DNA of 60,454 bases from Acidobacteria bacterium Ga0077553 (GCA_001464575.1 LNFE01000276.1:1-60454), one strand, 5' to 3'; positions 25,520-35,841 are shown, counted from the stretch's first letter. The notes: a model not told the origin generated them from the letters alone. Numbers and translations: made by a program.

Positions 25520-26682
25520 GCAAACGAAAGGCGAGCTTTCTTGGCGGGCTAGGGGCTTTGGTGCTCTTGGCCGGTTGTGGTGCGGCACCTGGCGAAACTG
25601 CCCAAAAGGCGGAGGCTCCGCCTGCTGCTAAGGACCCCATGGAGGTCCGGCCGACCGAGGATTTACTCAAACAACTGAAGATCGGAGCTCCGACCGAAAA
25701 GCCGGTGACCGCCAGCCTTAGGGTCTCCGGCCGTGTAGAGGCGGACGAGACGCGCATGGCGCGGGTGAGCGCTCCGGTGACGGGCCGGATCACCCAGCTC
25801 GATGTCTACCCGGGCCAACCGGTCAAGCGCGGCCAAGTTTTGGCGACGCTGTACGGCACCGAGCTTTCGACCGCGCAATTTGCTTACGTGAAAGCGGTTT
25901 CGCAGCAGGGGCTGATGCAGCGAGCCGCGGCGCGTGCGCAGCAGTTGTTGAAGGCCGACGTGATCGGCGCCGCCGAGGTGCAGCGCCGGGAGGCTGAGTT
26001 GCTCGAAGCGAGCGCAGAACTCTCCTCGGCCCACGATCAACTCCGGGTGCTCGGCATGAGCGAGGAGGCGATTACGCAGTTGCAGAAAGGGCGGACGGTG
26101 AACAGTCTGACCCAGATTGTGGCAACCATTGATGGCACCGTGCTCGAACGCAAGGTGACGATTGGGCAGGTGGTGCAGCCGGCGGATACGCTACTGGTAA
26201 TCGCCGATCTGTCCCAGGTTTGGCTGGTGGCGGATGTCCCGGAACAGCAGGGCGGCGCGGTGGAAACGGGCAAACAAGTCGAGGCGGAGGTCTCCGCGTT
26301 TCCCGGGCAGATCATTCGTGGCAAGCTGAGTTTTGTCAGTTCGATCATTGATCCCGAGACCCGGACGGTGAGAACGCGCATGGACCTAGCGAATCCGAAA
26401 GGGCGGTACAAGCCCGCGATGCTGGCCATGATGGAGCTGAAAGACAATCCGGAACGGGAGACCGTGATCCCCGTGACGGCCGTGGTGCGGGAGGAGGACA
26501 AAGACTACGTTTTTGTCGAGAAGGCACCGGGACAGTTTGTAATGCGGCCCGTGAAGTTGGGCGCCGAACACGACGATGCCCGCGTGCTCGAAGAGCCTTG
26601 GCCTAACGGGCAACGCTTGGTGGTGGATGGCGCGTTCCACTTAAACAACGAACGGCGGCGTCTGGCGACGCAGGGGAGCTGA
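25516..26682 (+). CDS. Metal efflux RND periplasmic adaptor lipoprotein (CusB/CzcB-like)
   Basis: A 388-residue adaptor with a lipoprotein signal peptide ending LLAGC (Cys21). The barrel-sandwich halves appear as RVSAPVTGRITQLDVYPGQP (about 83-102) and ATIDGTVLERKVTIGQVVQP (about 200-219), and beta-barrel and membrane-proximal segments follow, with ETVIPVTAVVREEDKDYVFV typical of the CzcB/CusB class. No extended Met- or His-rich metal-binding extension is visible. ATGA overlap (25516-25519) with the channel gene indicates translational coupling. Confidence 0.92.
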   Translation: MSKRKASFLGGLGALVLLAGCGAAPGETAQKAEAPPAAKDPMEVRPTEDLLKQLKIGAPTEKPVTASLRVSGRVEADETRMARVSAPVTGRITQLDVYPGQPVKRGQVLATLYGTELSTAQFAYVKAVSQQGLMQRAAARAQQLLKADVIGAAEVQRREAELLEASAELSSAHDQLRVLGMSEEAITQLQKGRTVNSLTQIVATIDGTVLERKVTIGQVVQPADTLLVIADLSQVWLVADVPEQQGGAVETGKQVEAEVSAFPGQIIRGKLSFVSSIIDPETRTVRTRMDLANPKGRYKPAMLAMMELKDNPERETVIPVTAVVREEDKDYVFVEKAPGQFVMRPVKLGAEHDDARVLEEPWPNGQRLVVDGAFHLNNERRRLATQGS

Positions 26683-26686
26683 ACCG

Positions 26687-29600
26687 ATGTTAAACGCACT
26701 GGTCCGGGCCTCCTTGCGGCAGCGCATTGTGGTGGTGGTAGTCGCGCTGATCCTCCTTGTCTTCGGACTGGATGCGTCGCGGAAGTTGTCGGTCGACGCC
26801 TTCCCTGACGTCACGAACGTACAGGTGCAGATTGCGACCGAAGCGCCGGGCCGGTCGCCGGAAGAGGTGGAACGGTTCGTCACGGTGCCGGTGGAGATCG
26901 CGATGACGGGTCTACCGGGGTTGACGGAGATGCGCTCTCTGAACAAGCCCGGCCTTTCGTTAATCACGCTGGTGTTCACGGACGCAACCAATGTTTACTT
27001 CGCCCGCCAACTGCTGATGGAGCGTTTGGCGGAGGTGCGGAGCCGGCTGCCGGAGGATGTGACACCGATTCTCGGGCCGGTTTCGACGGCGCTCGGCGAG
27101 GTGTATCAGTACACGCTCGAAAAGCCCGGCGATGGGGAGCGGGCGCTGACCAAGGAAGAGCTTGTGGACCGCCGGATCGTACAGGACTGGGTGGTGCGGC
27201 CTCTGCTGCGGTCGATTCCTGGTGTGGCGGAGATCAACTCGACGGGCGGATATGTGCGCCAGTATCAGGTGCTCGTAGATCCGGACCGGCTGCTGCACTA
27301 CGGCATCGCGCTGCAAGAGATTCCGCAGGCGCTCTCACGGAACAACGCGAATGCGGGCGGCGGCATTCTGCGGCAGCACGCCGAGCAGTACCTGATCCGG
27401 GGAATCGGTCTCGTGCGGAACCTGGATGACATCCGGTCGATCATCGTGAAAGAGGTGCGCGGCACGCCGGTATATCTGCGGCAGGTGGCCACGGTGCAAC
27501 TCGGCGAAGAGGTGCGCTATGGGGCGATGATTAAGGGCGGCTACACGGAGGCCGTCGGCGGCATCGTGATCATGATCGCCAGCGGCAATGCCAAGGCCGT
27601 GGTCGAAAAGATCAAGGCCCGTGTGCAGGAGATCAACGAGAAGGGGATGTTGCCGGCGGGGCTGCAGATTGTGCCTTACTATGACCGGTCTGCGTTGGTG
27701 GACGCCGCGCTGATGACGGTCGCCAAGGTGCTGCTCGAAGGCATCGGCCTGGTGGTGATCATCCTGTTCCTGTTCCTGGGCGACCTGCGAAGCAGCGTCA
27801 TCGTGATTGCGACGCTGGTGCTGACGCCGCTGCTCACGTTCCTCGTGATGAACCAGTACGGCCTGTCGGCAAACCTGATGTCGCTGGGTGGGCTGGCGAT
27901 TGCGATTGGCTTGATGGTGGATGGCTCTGTGGTGGTCGTCGAGAACGTCTTCGCTAAGCTGGCGCACGGCGGGCGCAAGGATCGGCTGCAGATTGTCCGG
28001 GAAGCCGTGATGGAAGTCGGGACGCCGGTAATCTTTGGTATCGGCATCATCATTCTGGTGTTCCTGCCGCTGATGACGCTGGAAGGCATGGAGGGCAAAA
28101 TGTTTGCCCCGCTGGCGTACACGATCGCCATTGCGTTGGGCATTTCCCTGGTGCTTTCGTTGACGTTATCGCCCGTGCTGTCGTTCCTGCTGCTGAAGGG
28201 CGGGGCGGAGCATGACACGTTGCTGCTGCGGATCATGAAGCGGCCGTTTGAATGGCTTTTAGGTCTTGCTCTGCGCAACCCGTACAAAACGATTGCGACC
28301 GTCGTGCTTGCTTTCATTGGCTCGGTTTCGCTGTTCCCCTATCTGGGCACTGCGTTCATTCCGGAGATGCGAGAGGGTTCGATTTCGCCGAATATCGACC
28401 GCGTCCCGAACATCTCGCTTGAGGAGGCCATTAAAATGGAAATGGCCGCGATGAAGGCCGTACGCGGGGTGCCGGGCGTCGAGAAGGTGGTCTCGCGGAT
28501 TGGCCGTGGCGAGTCGCCCGCGGACTCGGCGGGCCAAAACGAGGCGGATGTGATTGCCACGTTGACTCCGGTGGACAAGCGGCCGAAAGGGATGACGCAG
28601 GATTCGATTGCCGAGGAGATTCGAAAGCGGCTGGCGAGTGTTCCCGGCGTCAACCTGGTGATGGCGCAGCCGATTTCCGATCGTGTTGACGAGATGGTCA
28701 CCGGCGTGCGCGCCGACGTGGCCGTGAAGATTTTCGGCGACGATCTGGACGTGCTGATCCGCAAGGCGAATGAGGTCTCCAAAGTGGCCTCTACCATTCG
28801 CGGCATGCGGGACTCGCGCGTGGACCGCGTGGGCGGCCAACAGTATTTGAATATCGACATCGACCGGCAAGCCATTGCCCGGCATGACTTGAACGCCGCC
28901 GATATCCACGACGTGATTGAGACGGCGATTGGCGGCAAGGTGGCCACGGAGATCTATGAGGGTGAACGGCGATTCCAACTGATTGTCCGGTACCCCGAGG
29001 ATCTGCGCAACAGCATGTCGGACGTGGAGAACCTGCTGATCAGCACGCCCTCCGGATCGAAGGTGATGATGAAGGCCCTCGCGAAGGTGAGCGTGAAGGA
29101 GGGACCGGCGCAGATCAACCGCGACACGGCGAAGCGCCGTATCGTCATCGGCATCAACGTGCAGGATCGGGACCTCGGTGGCTTCGTGAAGGAGCTGCAA
29201 GAGAAGGTGGAGAAAGACGTGCAGCTGCCCACCGGATACACGATTGAATGGGGCGGCCAGTTCCAGAACATGGAACGGGCGCTGAATCACCTGAAGATTA
29301 TTGTCCCTATCACGATCGGCGCCATCTTCTTCCTGCTCTTCCTGTTGTTCGGTTCGCTGCGGTTTGCTGGTCTGATTATCACCGTGCTGCCGTTTGCATC
29401 AATCGGTGGCATTGTGGCGCTGTTCGTTTCAGGCGAGTATCTTTCAGTGCCGGCCTCGGTGGGGTTCATTGCCTTATGGGGCATCGCAGTGTTGAACGGT
29501 GTCGTCCTGGTTTCCTACATCCGCAAGCTGCGGGAAGAGGGCATGGACCAGCGGACGGCGATCGCCGAAGGAACGAAGCTCCGGTTCCGGCCGGTGATGA

Positions 29601-29824
29601 TGACGGCCACCGTCGCCGCGCTGGGCTTGGTACCGTTCCTGTTTGCGACCGGCCCGGGTAGCGAGGTGCAGCGGCCGCTGGCGATTGTGGTGATCGGCGG
29701 ATTAATCACGTCGACGTTGCTGACGTTGATTGTGGTGCCGACTCTCTATGGCATTTTCGAAGGCAAAGAGATGCTGGGCCCGGCGGAGAGCTTTGAGGAA
29801 GACGAGTCCTCGGTGGGCGCCTAG
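26687..29824 (+). CDS. Heavy-metal efflux RND transporter CusA/CzcA family
   Basis: A 1045-residue inner-membrane proton/metal antiporter of the HME-RND class. The N-terminus (LRQRIVVVVVALILLVFG, then DAFPDVTNVQVQIATEAPG) and twelve predicted membrane segments with two large periplasmic loops are family-typical. The TM4 motif AIAIGLMVDGSVVVVEN (about residue 405) resembles CusA (monovalent Cu/Ag) more than the DFGIIVDGAVV form of CzcA, so copper or silver is a reasonable but unproved substrate. It follows the adaptor by 4 bp. The stop interlocks with the convergent small gene (CTAG at 29821-29824). Confidence 0.95.
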   Translation: MLNALVRASLRQRIVVVVVALILLVFGLDASRKLSVDAFPDVTNVQVQIATEAPGRSPEEVERFVTVPVEIAMTGLPGLTEMRSLNKPGLSLITLVFTDATNVYFARQLLMERLAEVRSRLPEDVTPILGPVSTALGEVYQYTLEKPGDGERALTKEELVDRRIVQDWVVRPLLRSIPGVAEINSTGGYVRQYQVLVDPDRLLHYGIALQEIPQALSRNNANAGGGILRQHAEQYLIRGIGLVRNLDDIRSIIVKEVRGTPVYLRQVATVQLGEEVRYGAMIKGGYTEAVGGIVIMIASGNAKAVVEKIKARVQEINEKGMLPAGLQIVPYYDRSALVDAALMTVAKVLLEGIGLVVIILFLFLGDLRSSVIVIATLVLTPLLTFLVMNQYGLSANLMSLGGLAIAIGLMVDGSVVVVENVFAKLAHGGRKDRLQIVREAVMEVGTPVIFGIGIIILVFLPLMTLEGMEGKMFAPLAYTIAIALGISLVLSLTLSPVLSFLLLKGGAEHDTLLLRIMKRPFEWLLGLALRNPYKTIATVVLAFIGSVSLFPYLGTAFIPEMREGSISPNIDRVPNISLEEAIKMEMAAMKAVRGVPGVEKVVSRIGRGESPADSAGQNEADVIATLTPVDKRPKGMTQDSIAEEIRKRLASVPGVNLVMAQPISDRVDEMVTGVRADVAVKIFGDDLDVLIRKANEVSKVASTIRGMRDSRVDRVGGQQYLNIDIDRQAIARHDLNAADIHDVIETAIGGKVATEIYEGERRFQLIVRYPEDLRNSMSDVENLLISTPSGSKVMMKALAKVSVKEGPAQINRDTAKRRIVIGINVQDRDLGGFVKELQEKVEKDVQLPTGYTIEWGGQFQNMERALNHLKIIVPITIGAIFFLLFLLFGSLRFAGLIITVLPFASIGGIVALFVSGEYLSVPASVGFIALWGIAVLNGVVLVSYIRKLREEGMDQRTAIAEGTKLRFRPVMMTATVAALGLVPFLFATGPGSEVQRPLAIVVIGGLITSTLLTLIVVPTLYGIFEGKEMLGPAESFEEDESSVGA

Positions 29825-30084
29825 TCGTCGAGGATTTGGCGAATGGCTTCGCTGGGCGGCCGCGGAGATTGCGGCCGCTTGCGGAGATAGACGTTCACCT
29901 CTTCGAGCGAGCCGAATAGGCCGATGAAGCTGGGGTGGCGCCGGCCGGGGGCGCGGCGTTCGCGGGAGAAGTCGCGGGCGCGGAAGCTGCCGTTTTCGGC
30001 AATCACGGCCGCGCCCATCGGGCGGTACTCATGGGTGCCCGCGGCCCACGCTTGTTCGTTCTCGATCCAGAGTGCAAAGCCCAT
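29821..30084 (-). CDS. Small hypothetical protein
   Basis: An 87-residue protein starting MGFALWIENEQAWAAGTHEY. The frame can be extended upstream to 30237, but the ATG at 30084 gives a protein-like N-terminus and sits next to a symmetric ATAATA promoter element. No signal peptide, membrane helix or known domain. The middle is basic (RARDFSRERRAPGRRHPS) and the end is LEEVNVYLRKRPQSPRP. It is divergent from the TIM-barrel gene, 19 bp away, and interlocks stops with cusA. Function unknown. Confidence 0.6.
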   Translation of the reverse strand: MGFALWIENEQAWAAGTHEYRPMGAAVIAENGSFRARDFSRERRAPGRRHPSFIGLFGSLEEVNVYLRKRPQSPRPPSEAIRQILDD

Positions 30085-30090
30085 GAATGA

Positions 30091-30096
30091 TATTAT
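30091..30096. promoter_or_regulatory. Bidirectional -10 element
   Basis: TATTAT on the plus strand ends 7 nt before the TIM-barrel ATG (30104). The complementary ATAATA, or TAATAT shifted by one base, ends 5-6 nt before the ATG of the minus-strand small gene (30084). One AT-rich hexamer therefore could serve both genes. Confidence 0.45.
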
Positions 30097-30103
30097 CGAG
30101 CGC

Positions 30104-30952
30104 ATGAACAGACGTAGTTTTGCTACCACTCTGGCCGCGGGCGCGGCCCTGTCGACGACCGCCGCGGCGCAGGTTCCGCCGGCGAAGAAGGGCCGGCTGA
30201 AGCAGGGGGTCTGCGGGGGAGTCTTCCGCGGTTCCAATCTGGACTTCGATGGCCAGTGTAAGCTGGCGGCGGAGTTGGGTCTGGTGGGCTACGACCTGGT
30301 AGGCCCGGATCGGTTTCCGACGCTGAAGAAGTATGGCATCGTCCCCACGCTCGTGCCCGGCAGCAGCAAGCTGGCCGACGGCTGCAACGATCCGGCGCTG
30401 CACCCCGAGATCATTAAGAACACCTTGTCGTTGCTCGACGCCGCGGCTGCCGCGGGCGCGCCGAACCTGATCATGCTCTCCGGCAACCGGCGGGGCAAGA
30501 CGGATGAACAGGGTATCGAGAACACGGTGAAGGTGCTGAATGCCGTCAAGAAGGCGGCCGAGGACAAGGGCATCACGCTGTGCATGGAGCTGCTGAACAG
30601 CAAGGTGAATCATCCGGACTATCAGTGCGACCGCACATCGTGGGGCGTCGAGGTCTGCAAGCGGGTGGGGTCGCCGCGGGTGAAATTGCTGTACGACATC
30701 TACCACATGCAAATCATGGAAGGCGACATCATCCGGACGATTGAGCAGAACATGCAGTGGTTTGGCCACTTCCATACCGCCGGCAATCCGGGGCGGCACG
30801 AGTTGAGCGTCGATCAGGAGATCAACTACAAGGGCGTCTGCAAAAAGATTGCGGACATGGGCTACACGGGCTACATCTGCCACGAGTACACCCCGGTTGT
30901 GAAGAATGCGCGCGAGGCGCTGCTTGAGGCGATTGAGGCATGCACGGTTTAA
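30104..30952 (+). CDS. Hydroxypyruvate isomerase-like TIM-barrel protein, Tat-exported
   Basis: A 282-residue sugar isomerase/epimerase (AP endonuclease family 2 TIM barrel). A Tat-type leader (MNRRSFATTLAAGAALSTTA) predicts export. Metal-site motifs of the Hyi subgroup are visible: LCMELLNSKVNH (Glu about 166), YDIYHMQIMEGD (Asp/His about 200) and HFHTAGNPGRHE (His about 225), plus a late Glu in CHEYTP. Cytoplasmic Hyi interconverts hydroxypyruvate and tartronate semialdehyde, but exported acidobacterial paralogues have unknown sugar substrates. It overlaps the ThuA gene by 13 bp, a frequent pairing in sugar-catabolic loci. Confidence 0.9.
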   Translation: MNRRSFATTLAAGAALSTTAAAQVPPAKKGRLKQGVCGGVFRGSNLDFDGQCKLAAELGLVGYDLVGPDRFPTLKKYGIVPTLVPGSSKLADGCNDPALHPEIIKNTLSLLDAAAAAGAPNLIMLSGNRRGKTDEQGIENTVKVLNAVKKAAEDKGITLCMELLNSKVNHPDYQCDRTSWGVEVCKRVGSPRVKLLYDIYHMQIMEGDIIRTIEQNMQWFGHFHTAGNPGRHELSVDQEINYKGVCKKIADMGYTGYICHEYTPVVKNAREALLEAIEACTV

Positions 30953-31770
30953 CCCGGCGCGGCTTTTTGGTGATGCCGGCGCTCGCGGCGGGGAAGCTGC
31001 GGGCGCTGATTGTCGATGGCGAGAACAACCACGACTGGCAGACAGCGACGGCAGCCTTGCGCGAGATTCTGGAGGCGACGGGCCGGTTCGATGTTCGCGT
31101 CTCAACGAGCGGCGCGCCGGACTGGATGCCGCCGTTTGCGAGCGCGGACGTCGTGATCTTGAACTACAACAGCGGCCACTTGAAGACCGCGAAGCGATGG
31201 CCGTTGGCAGTGGAAGAAAGCTTCCTGGGCTATCTCGCCACGGGCGGGGGCGTCGTGATCTTCCATGCCGCCAACAACGCGTTTGTCGATTGGGCGGAGT
31301 ACAACGAGATTATCGGGCTAGGGTGGAGAGACCCGGCGTTTGGCCCGGGATTGATCGTGACCAAGCGAGGGAACGTCAAGACGATTCCACCGCCGGATGG
31401 CCCCAAACCGGGGCACGGGCCGCGGCATGATTTCACCGTGACGACGATGCAGAATGGGCATCCCTTGACGAAGGGGATGCCGCGGCAATGGACGCAGCGC
31501 GCCGAGCAGTTAACGCATGGGCAGCATGGTCCGGCGCAAAAGCTGACGATCATCAGCTACGCGTGGTCGAAAGACTCCTTACGAAACGAACCCATGGAGT
31601 GGACGCGGAAATGGGGCAAGGGCCGGGTCTACACGACGATGTTTGGCCATACGTGGAAGGGTGAGGACAACCCGAATCTGCGAACGCCAGGGTTCCGGGC
31701 GACGTTCGCCCGCGGGGCGGAATGGGCCGCGACGGGCAAGGTCACATTGCCGCCGCCGTCGGCCGGCTAG
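30940..31770 (+). CDS. ThuA domain protein (trehalose-utilization-like)
   Basis: A 276-residue protein of the ThuA family, a class I glutamine amidotransferase-like fold. The start MHGLTRRGFLVMPALAAGK contains RRGF and may be a short Tat or signal sequence. Family features are ALIVDGENNHDWQTAT, VILNYNSG, GGGVVIFHAANNAFVDW and the closing RVYTTMFGHTW. The biochemical role of ThuA is not settled; it is linked to disaccharide and keto-sugar use. It overlaps the upstream TIM-barrel gene and its TAG stop interlocks with the MATE gene. Confidence 0.9.
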   Translation: MHGLTRRGFLVMPALAAGKLRALIVDGENNHDWQTATAALREILEATGRFDVRVSTSGAPDWMPPFASADVVILNYNSGHLKTAKRWPLAVEESFLGYLATGGGVVIFHAANNAFVDWAEYNEIIGLGWRDPAFGPGLIVTKRGNVKTIPPPDGPKPGHGPRHDFTVTTMQNGHPLTKGMPRQWTQRAEQLTHGQHGPAQKLTIISYAWSKDSLRNEPMEWTRKWGKGRVYTTMFGHTWKGEDNPNLRTPGFRATFARGAEWAATGKVTLPPPSAG

Positions 31771-33149
31771 ATTTGTTGCTGCTTCCAGGCACCACGGCGA
31801 AACACGAGAATCGCAACGATGGCGACGGCGGTTTCCGCCACCGTGATCGCAGAGAAGACGCCGCGGGGGCCATAGCCTAAGCCGATGGCGAGGGTCCAAG
31901 CGAGGGGAATCTGCAGCACCCAGTAGCAGCCGAGGTTGATGAGGGTAGGGGTGTAGGTGTCCCCAGCTCCGTTGAAGGCTTGTTCCATCATCATGCCGTA
32001 AGAGAGGAAGACGTAGGCCGCGGAGATAAAGCGGAGGCACTCGGCGCCGATGGCGATGACGTTGGGTTCGTGCGTGAAGATCCCAAGAATAGACTCGGCG
32101 AAGACGAGGAAGACGAACGAGAGGCTGCCGAGGAAATACAGGTTGTAGCGGGCGGCGGCCCAGACGGAGGCCTCGGCGCGGTCCGGTTTTCCGGCGCCGA
32201 GATTTTGACCGACGAGCGTGGCGGCGGCGTTGCAGAGGCCCCAGGAAGGGAGGATGGAAAAGATGACAACCCGGATGGCGATCGTATACCCGGCCAGGAC
32301 CTCGGCCCCGAAGGTGGAGGCGATGCGGATGAGGGCCGTCCAACTGGCGGTGGCGACGAAGATCTGGAACATGCCGGAGGCGGCCGGTTTCAGGATGTGG
32401 CCCATCAGTGTGCGATCGAAGCGAAGGGCGGCGGGGGTAAGCCGGATGCGGCCGGGCCCGCGAAAGAGCTGCCAGACCTGATAGAGGACGCCCGAGCCGC
32501 GGCCGATCACCGTGCCGACGGCCGCCCCGGTGATGCCCATCTCCGGGAACGGTCCCCAACCGAAGATGAGACAAGGGTTGAGCACAATGTTGATCAGATT
32601 GCCGAACCATAGGACCTTCATGGCGATGACGGCGTCGCCGGCGCCGCGGAAGATGGCATTCAGCAGGAAGAGCATCATGACCGTAGCGGAGCCGCCGAGG
32701 GATACGCGGGTGTAGCCGCTGTTGCGCAGCATGCCTTCGGAGGCGCCCATCAGGCTGAGCAGTTGCGGTGTAAACACGACGCCGATGACCCCGATGAGGA
32801 CCGAGGAGGCCATCCCGATATAGATGGACTGCATGGCGCCGTGGGCGGCGGCTTCGGGATCCTTCTCGCCGATGCGCCGGGCGACGTAGGCCGTGGTGGC
32901 GAAGCTCAAGCCCATGGCGATGGCGAAGACGAAGGTCAGCAGGCTTTCTGTGAGACCGACGGTGGCGACGGCATCGTCCCCGAGTTGGGCGATGAAGAAG
33001 ATGTCGACGACGGCGAACAGGGACTCCATGGCCGTCTCGAGAATCATCGGCGCGGCGAGCAGGACAATGGCGCGGCGCAGGGAACCTTCCGTGAAGTCTT
33101 TCTCTTCGCCGTTGAACGACTCACGGAGCGCTTGGAGAAGAGAAGCCAT
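31767..33149 (-). CDS. MATE family efflux transporter
   Basis: A 460-residue multidrug and toxin extrusion transporter with twelve predicted helices. Evidence includes LRRAIVLLAAPMILETAMES in TM1, FFIAQLGDDAVATVGLTESL between TM1 and TM2 (NorM/DinF-like signature), and the pseudo-repeat in the second half (GLCNAAATLVGQNLGAGKPDRA). Such proteins export cations or drugs using Na+ or H+ gradients. It stands alone on this strand, with an interlocked stop against ThuA and a divergent Gfo/Idh gene 65 bp away. Confidence 0.93.
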   Translation of the reverse strand: MASLLQALRESFNGEEKDFTEGSLRRAIVLLAAPMILETAMESLFAVVDIFFIAQLGDDAVATVGLTESLLTFVFAIAMGLSFATTAYVARRIGEKDPEAAAHGAMQSIYIGMASSVLIGVIGVVFTPQLLSLMGASEGMLRNSGYTRVSLGGSATVMMLFLLNAIFRGAGDAVIAMKVLWFGNLINIVLNPCLIFGWGPFPEMGITGAAVGTVIGRGSGVLYQVWQLFRGPGRIRLTPAALRFDRTLMGHILKPAASGMFQIFVATASWTALIRIASTFGAEVLAGYTIAIRVVIFSILPSWGLCNAAATLVGQNLGAGKPDRAEASVWAAARYNLYFLGSLSFVFLVFAESILGIFTHEPNVIAIGAECLRFISAAYVFLSYGMMMEQAFNGAGDTYTPTLINLGCYWVLQIPLAWTLAIGLGYGPRGVFSAITVAETAVAIVAILVFRRGAWKQQQI

Positions 33150-33198
33150 GCCGCCAGGATTCTGAGTCTAGCATGCCACCGGCGGTCTGCCTGGCTGA

Positions 33199-33204
33199 TA
33201 CAAT
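33199..33204 (+). promoter_or_regulatory. Gfo/Idh gene -10 box
   Basis: TACAAT ends 10 nt before the ATG at 33215, the same distance as the regulator gene at 19217. A transcript would have a leader of only a few bases. Confidence 0.45.
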
Positions 33205-33214
33205 CGGCTGCAAG

Positions 33215-34402
<1,188 letters not shown>

Positions 34403-34448
34403 TTGCTGGTTCCGGCCCCTGGTTTCCGCGTGGTACCTTTGAGGCGAT

Positions 34449-35816
34449 ATGAGGCAACTCCAGCCGGTGATCTGGATGAAGGGGACTCTGCTGAGTCCCC
34501 AGCATCTCCAGACGCAGGACCGGTTCATTGAATCCACTCTTCGATTCCAGACCGAAGCTCTCGCTTTCGCAGCGTGGGGTTTCGAAGATGTGCGCATTGA
34601 CCACGAACAGCTTTCCAATGGCAATCTGGCCGTGGCGGAAGCGCGGGGAATGCTGCCGGACGGTTTGATGTTTGAGATTCCGGTGGCGGATCCGCCGCCG
34701 CCGCCGAAACTACTGGCCGAGGCCTTTGACCCGGACCAGAAAGAGCTCGATATTTACCTATGCATTCCGGAATCGCGGATTCCGGGGATGAACATCTCGC
34801 TCGCGACCAAGAAAGACGCGGCGACGCGGTACTACGCCGATGTCGCGATGCTGCGGGACGAAAACAATGGCACCGTGGAAAAGCCGGTGCAGATGGCGCG
34901 GAAGAACTTCCGGCTGTTGACGGGCAACGAGGCCCGCGAGGGATACTCGACGATCCGGATTGCCCGCGTGAAACGGCACGCCACGGGGACGCTTGAACTC
35001 GATCAGCGGTTTGTCCCGCCGCTGCTCGATGTGGCCGGCAGCGAATACCTGATGGCGATCACGCGCCGGCTGGTGGAGATCCTGGCGGCGAAGAGCTCCA
35101 TGCTGGCCGGCGGCCGGCGGCAGAAGAACTTAAGCCTGGCTGATTTCGGCACCGCTGATATTGCGAACTTCTGGTTGCTCTATACGATCAACTCGCACTT
35201 TCCGATGTTCCAGCACTTGCTCGAAGTTCGGCAGGGGCACCCGGCGAAACTTTACGAGACAATGTTGTCGCTCGCCGGCGCAATGACGACGTTTTCAACC
35301 ACGCTGCATCCGCGCGACCTGCCCAAGTACGACCACGACAATCTGGCGGGTTGCTTTACCGAACTGGATGATATGATCCGGAACCTGCTTGAGACGGTGA
35401 TTCCGAGTAACTTCATCTCCTTGCCGTTGAAGCTGCTGCAGCCCTCCATCTGGGGCACGCCGCTGGCCGAAGACCGGTTCCTCAAGAACACCCGGCTGTA
35501 TCTTTCGGTGACAACGGAGATGAACGAGGCCGAGATCATCACCAAGGTGCCGCATCTGATCAAACTTTGCTCGGCGAACCATATCGAGCACTTGGTCCGT
35601 CAAGCGCTGCCTGGGGTCCCGCTGACGCACGTGCCGCGGCCTCCTAGCGGGGTGCCCGCGAAGCTGAACTCGCAGTACTTCAGCATGGATCAGACCCCGG
35701 GGGGAATGGCTTGGGAAGCGATCACCCGGTCGAGGAATCTGGCCGCGTACGTGCCCGCGGACTTCCCGCGGCCGCAGCTCGAATTGATCATTCTTTTGCC
35801 CGAAGGCGCGAAGTAA
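34449..35816 (+). CDS. tssK: Type VI secretion baseplate protein TssK, copy 1
   Basis: A 455-residue TssK, which forms trimers linking the T6SS baseplate wedges to the TssJLM membrane complex. The N-terminal shoulder domain starts with QPVIWMKGTLLSPQHLQTQD, the family signature; the central part has QRFVPPLLDVAGSEYLM and the C-terminal head has PGVPLTHVPRPPSGVPAKLN, then YFSMDQ. Length is normal. It is oriented toward the inverted repeat-protein gene, and its stop codon lies in the loop of a 14-bp hairpin. A second TssK follows at 38566. No promoter better than TACCTT at 34434-34439 was seen. Confidence 0.92.
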   Translation: MRQLQPVIWMKGTLLSPQHLQTQDRFIESTLRFQTEALAFAAWGFEDVRIDHEQLSNGNLAVAEARGMLPDGLMFEIPVADPPPPPKLLAEAFDPDQKELDIYLCIPESRIPGMNISLATKKDAATRYYADVAMLRDENNGTVEKPVQMARKNFRLLTGNEAREGYSTIRIARVKRHATGTLELDQRFVPPLLDVAGSEYLMAITRRLVEILAAKSSMLAGGRRQKNLSLADFGTADIANFWLLYTINSHFPMFQHLLEVRQGHPAKLYETMLSLAGAMTTFSTTLHPRDLPKYDHDNLAGCFTELDDMIRNLLETVIPSNFISLPLKLLQPSIWGTPLAEDRFLKNTRLYLSVTTEMNEAEIITKVPHLIKLCSANHIEHLVRQALPGVPLTHVPRPPSGVPAKLNSQYFSMDQTPGGMAWEAITRSRNLAAYVPADFPRPQLELIILLPEGAK

Positions 35817-35831
35817 GCTTCGCGCCTTCGG
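35800..35831. terminator. Strong hairpin at the tssK1 / repeat-protein junction
   Basis: Arms 35800-35813 and 35818-35831 are perfectly complementary over 14 bp, closing a 4-nt loop TAAG that contains the tssK1 stop codon TAA (35814-35816). It lies between two convergent stop codons. Neither strand has a T-tract after it, so if it terminates, it is by an atypical or Rho-assisted route; it could also stabilise both mRNA 3' ends. Confidence 0.6.
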
Positions 35832-35841
35832 CGAGAGCCGA

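Noticed and set aside
34434-34439. TACCTT as a -10 box 9 nt before tssK1
   Set aside because: It matches TANNNT but has poor similarity to TATAAT and no -35; too weak to list as a promoter.
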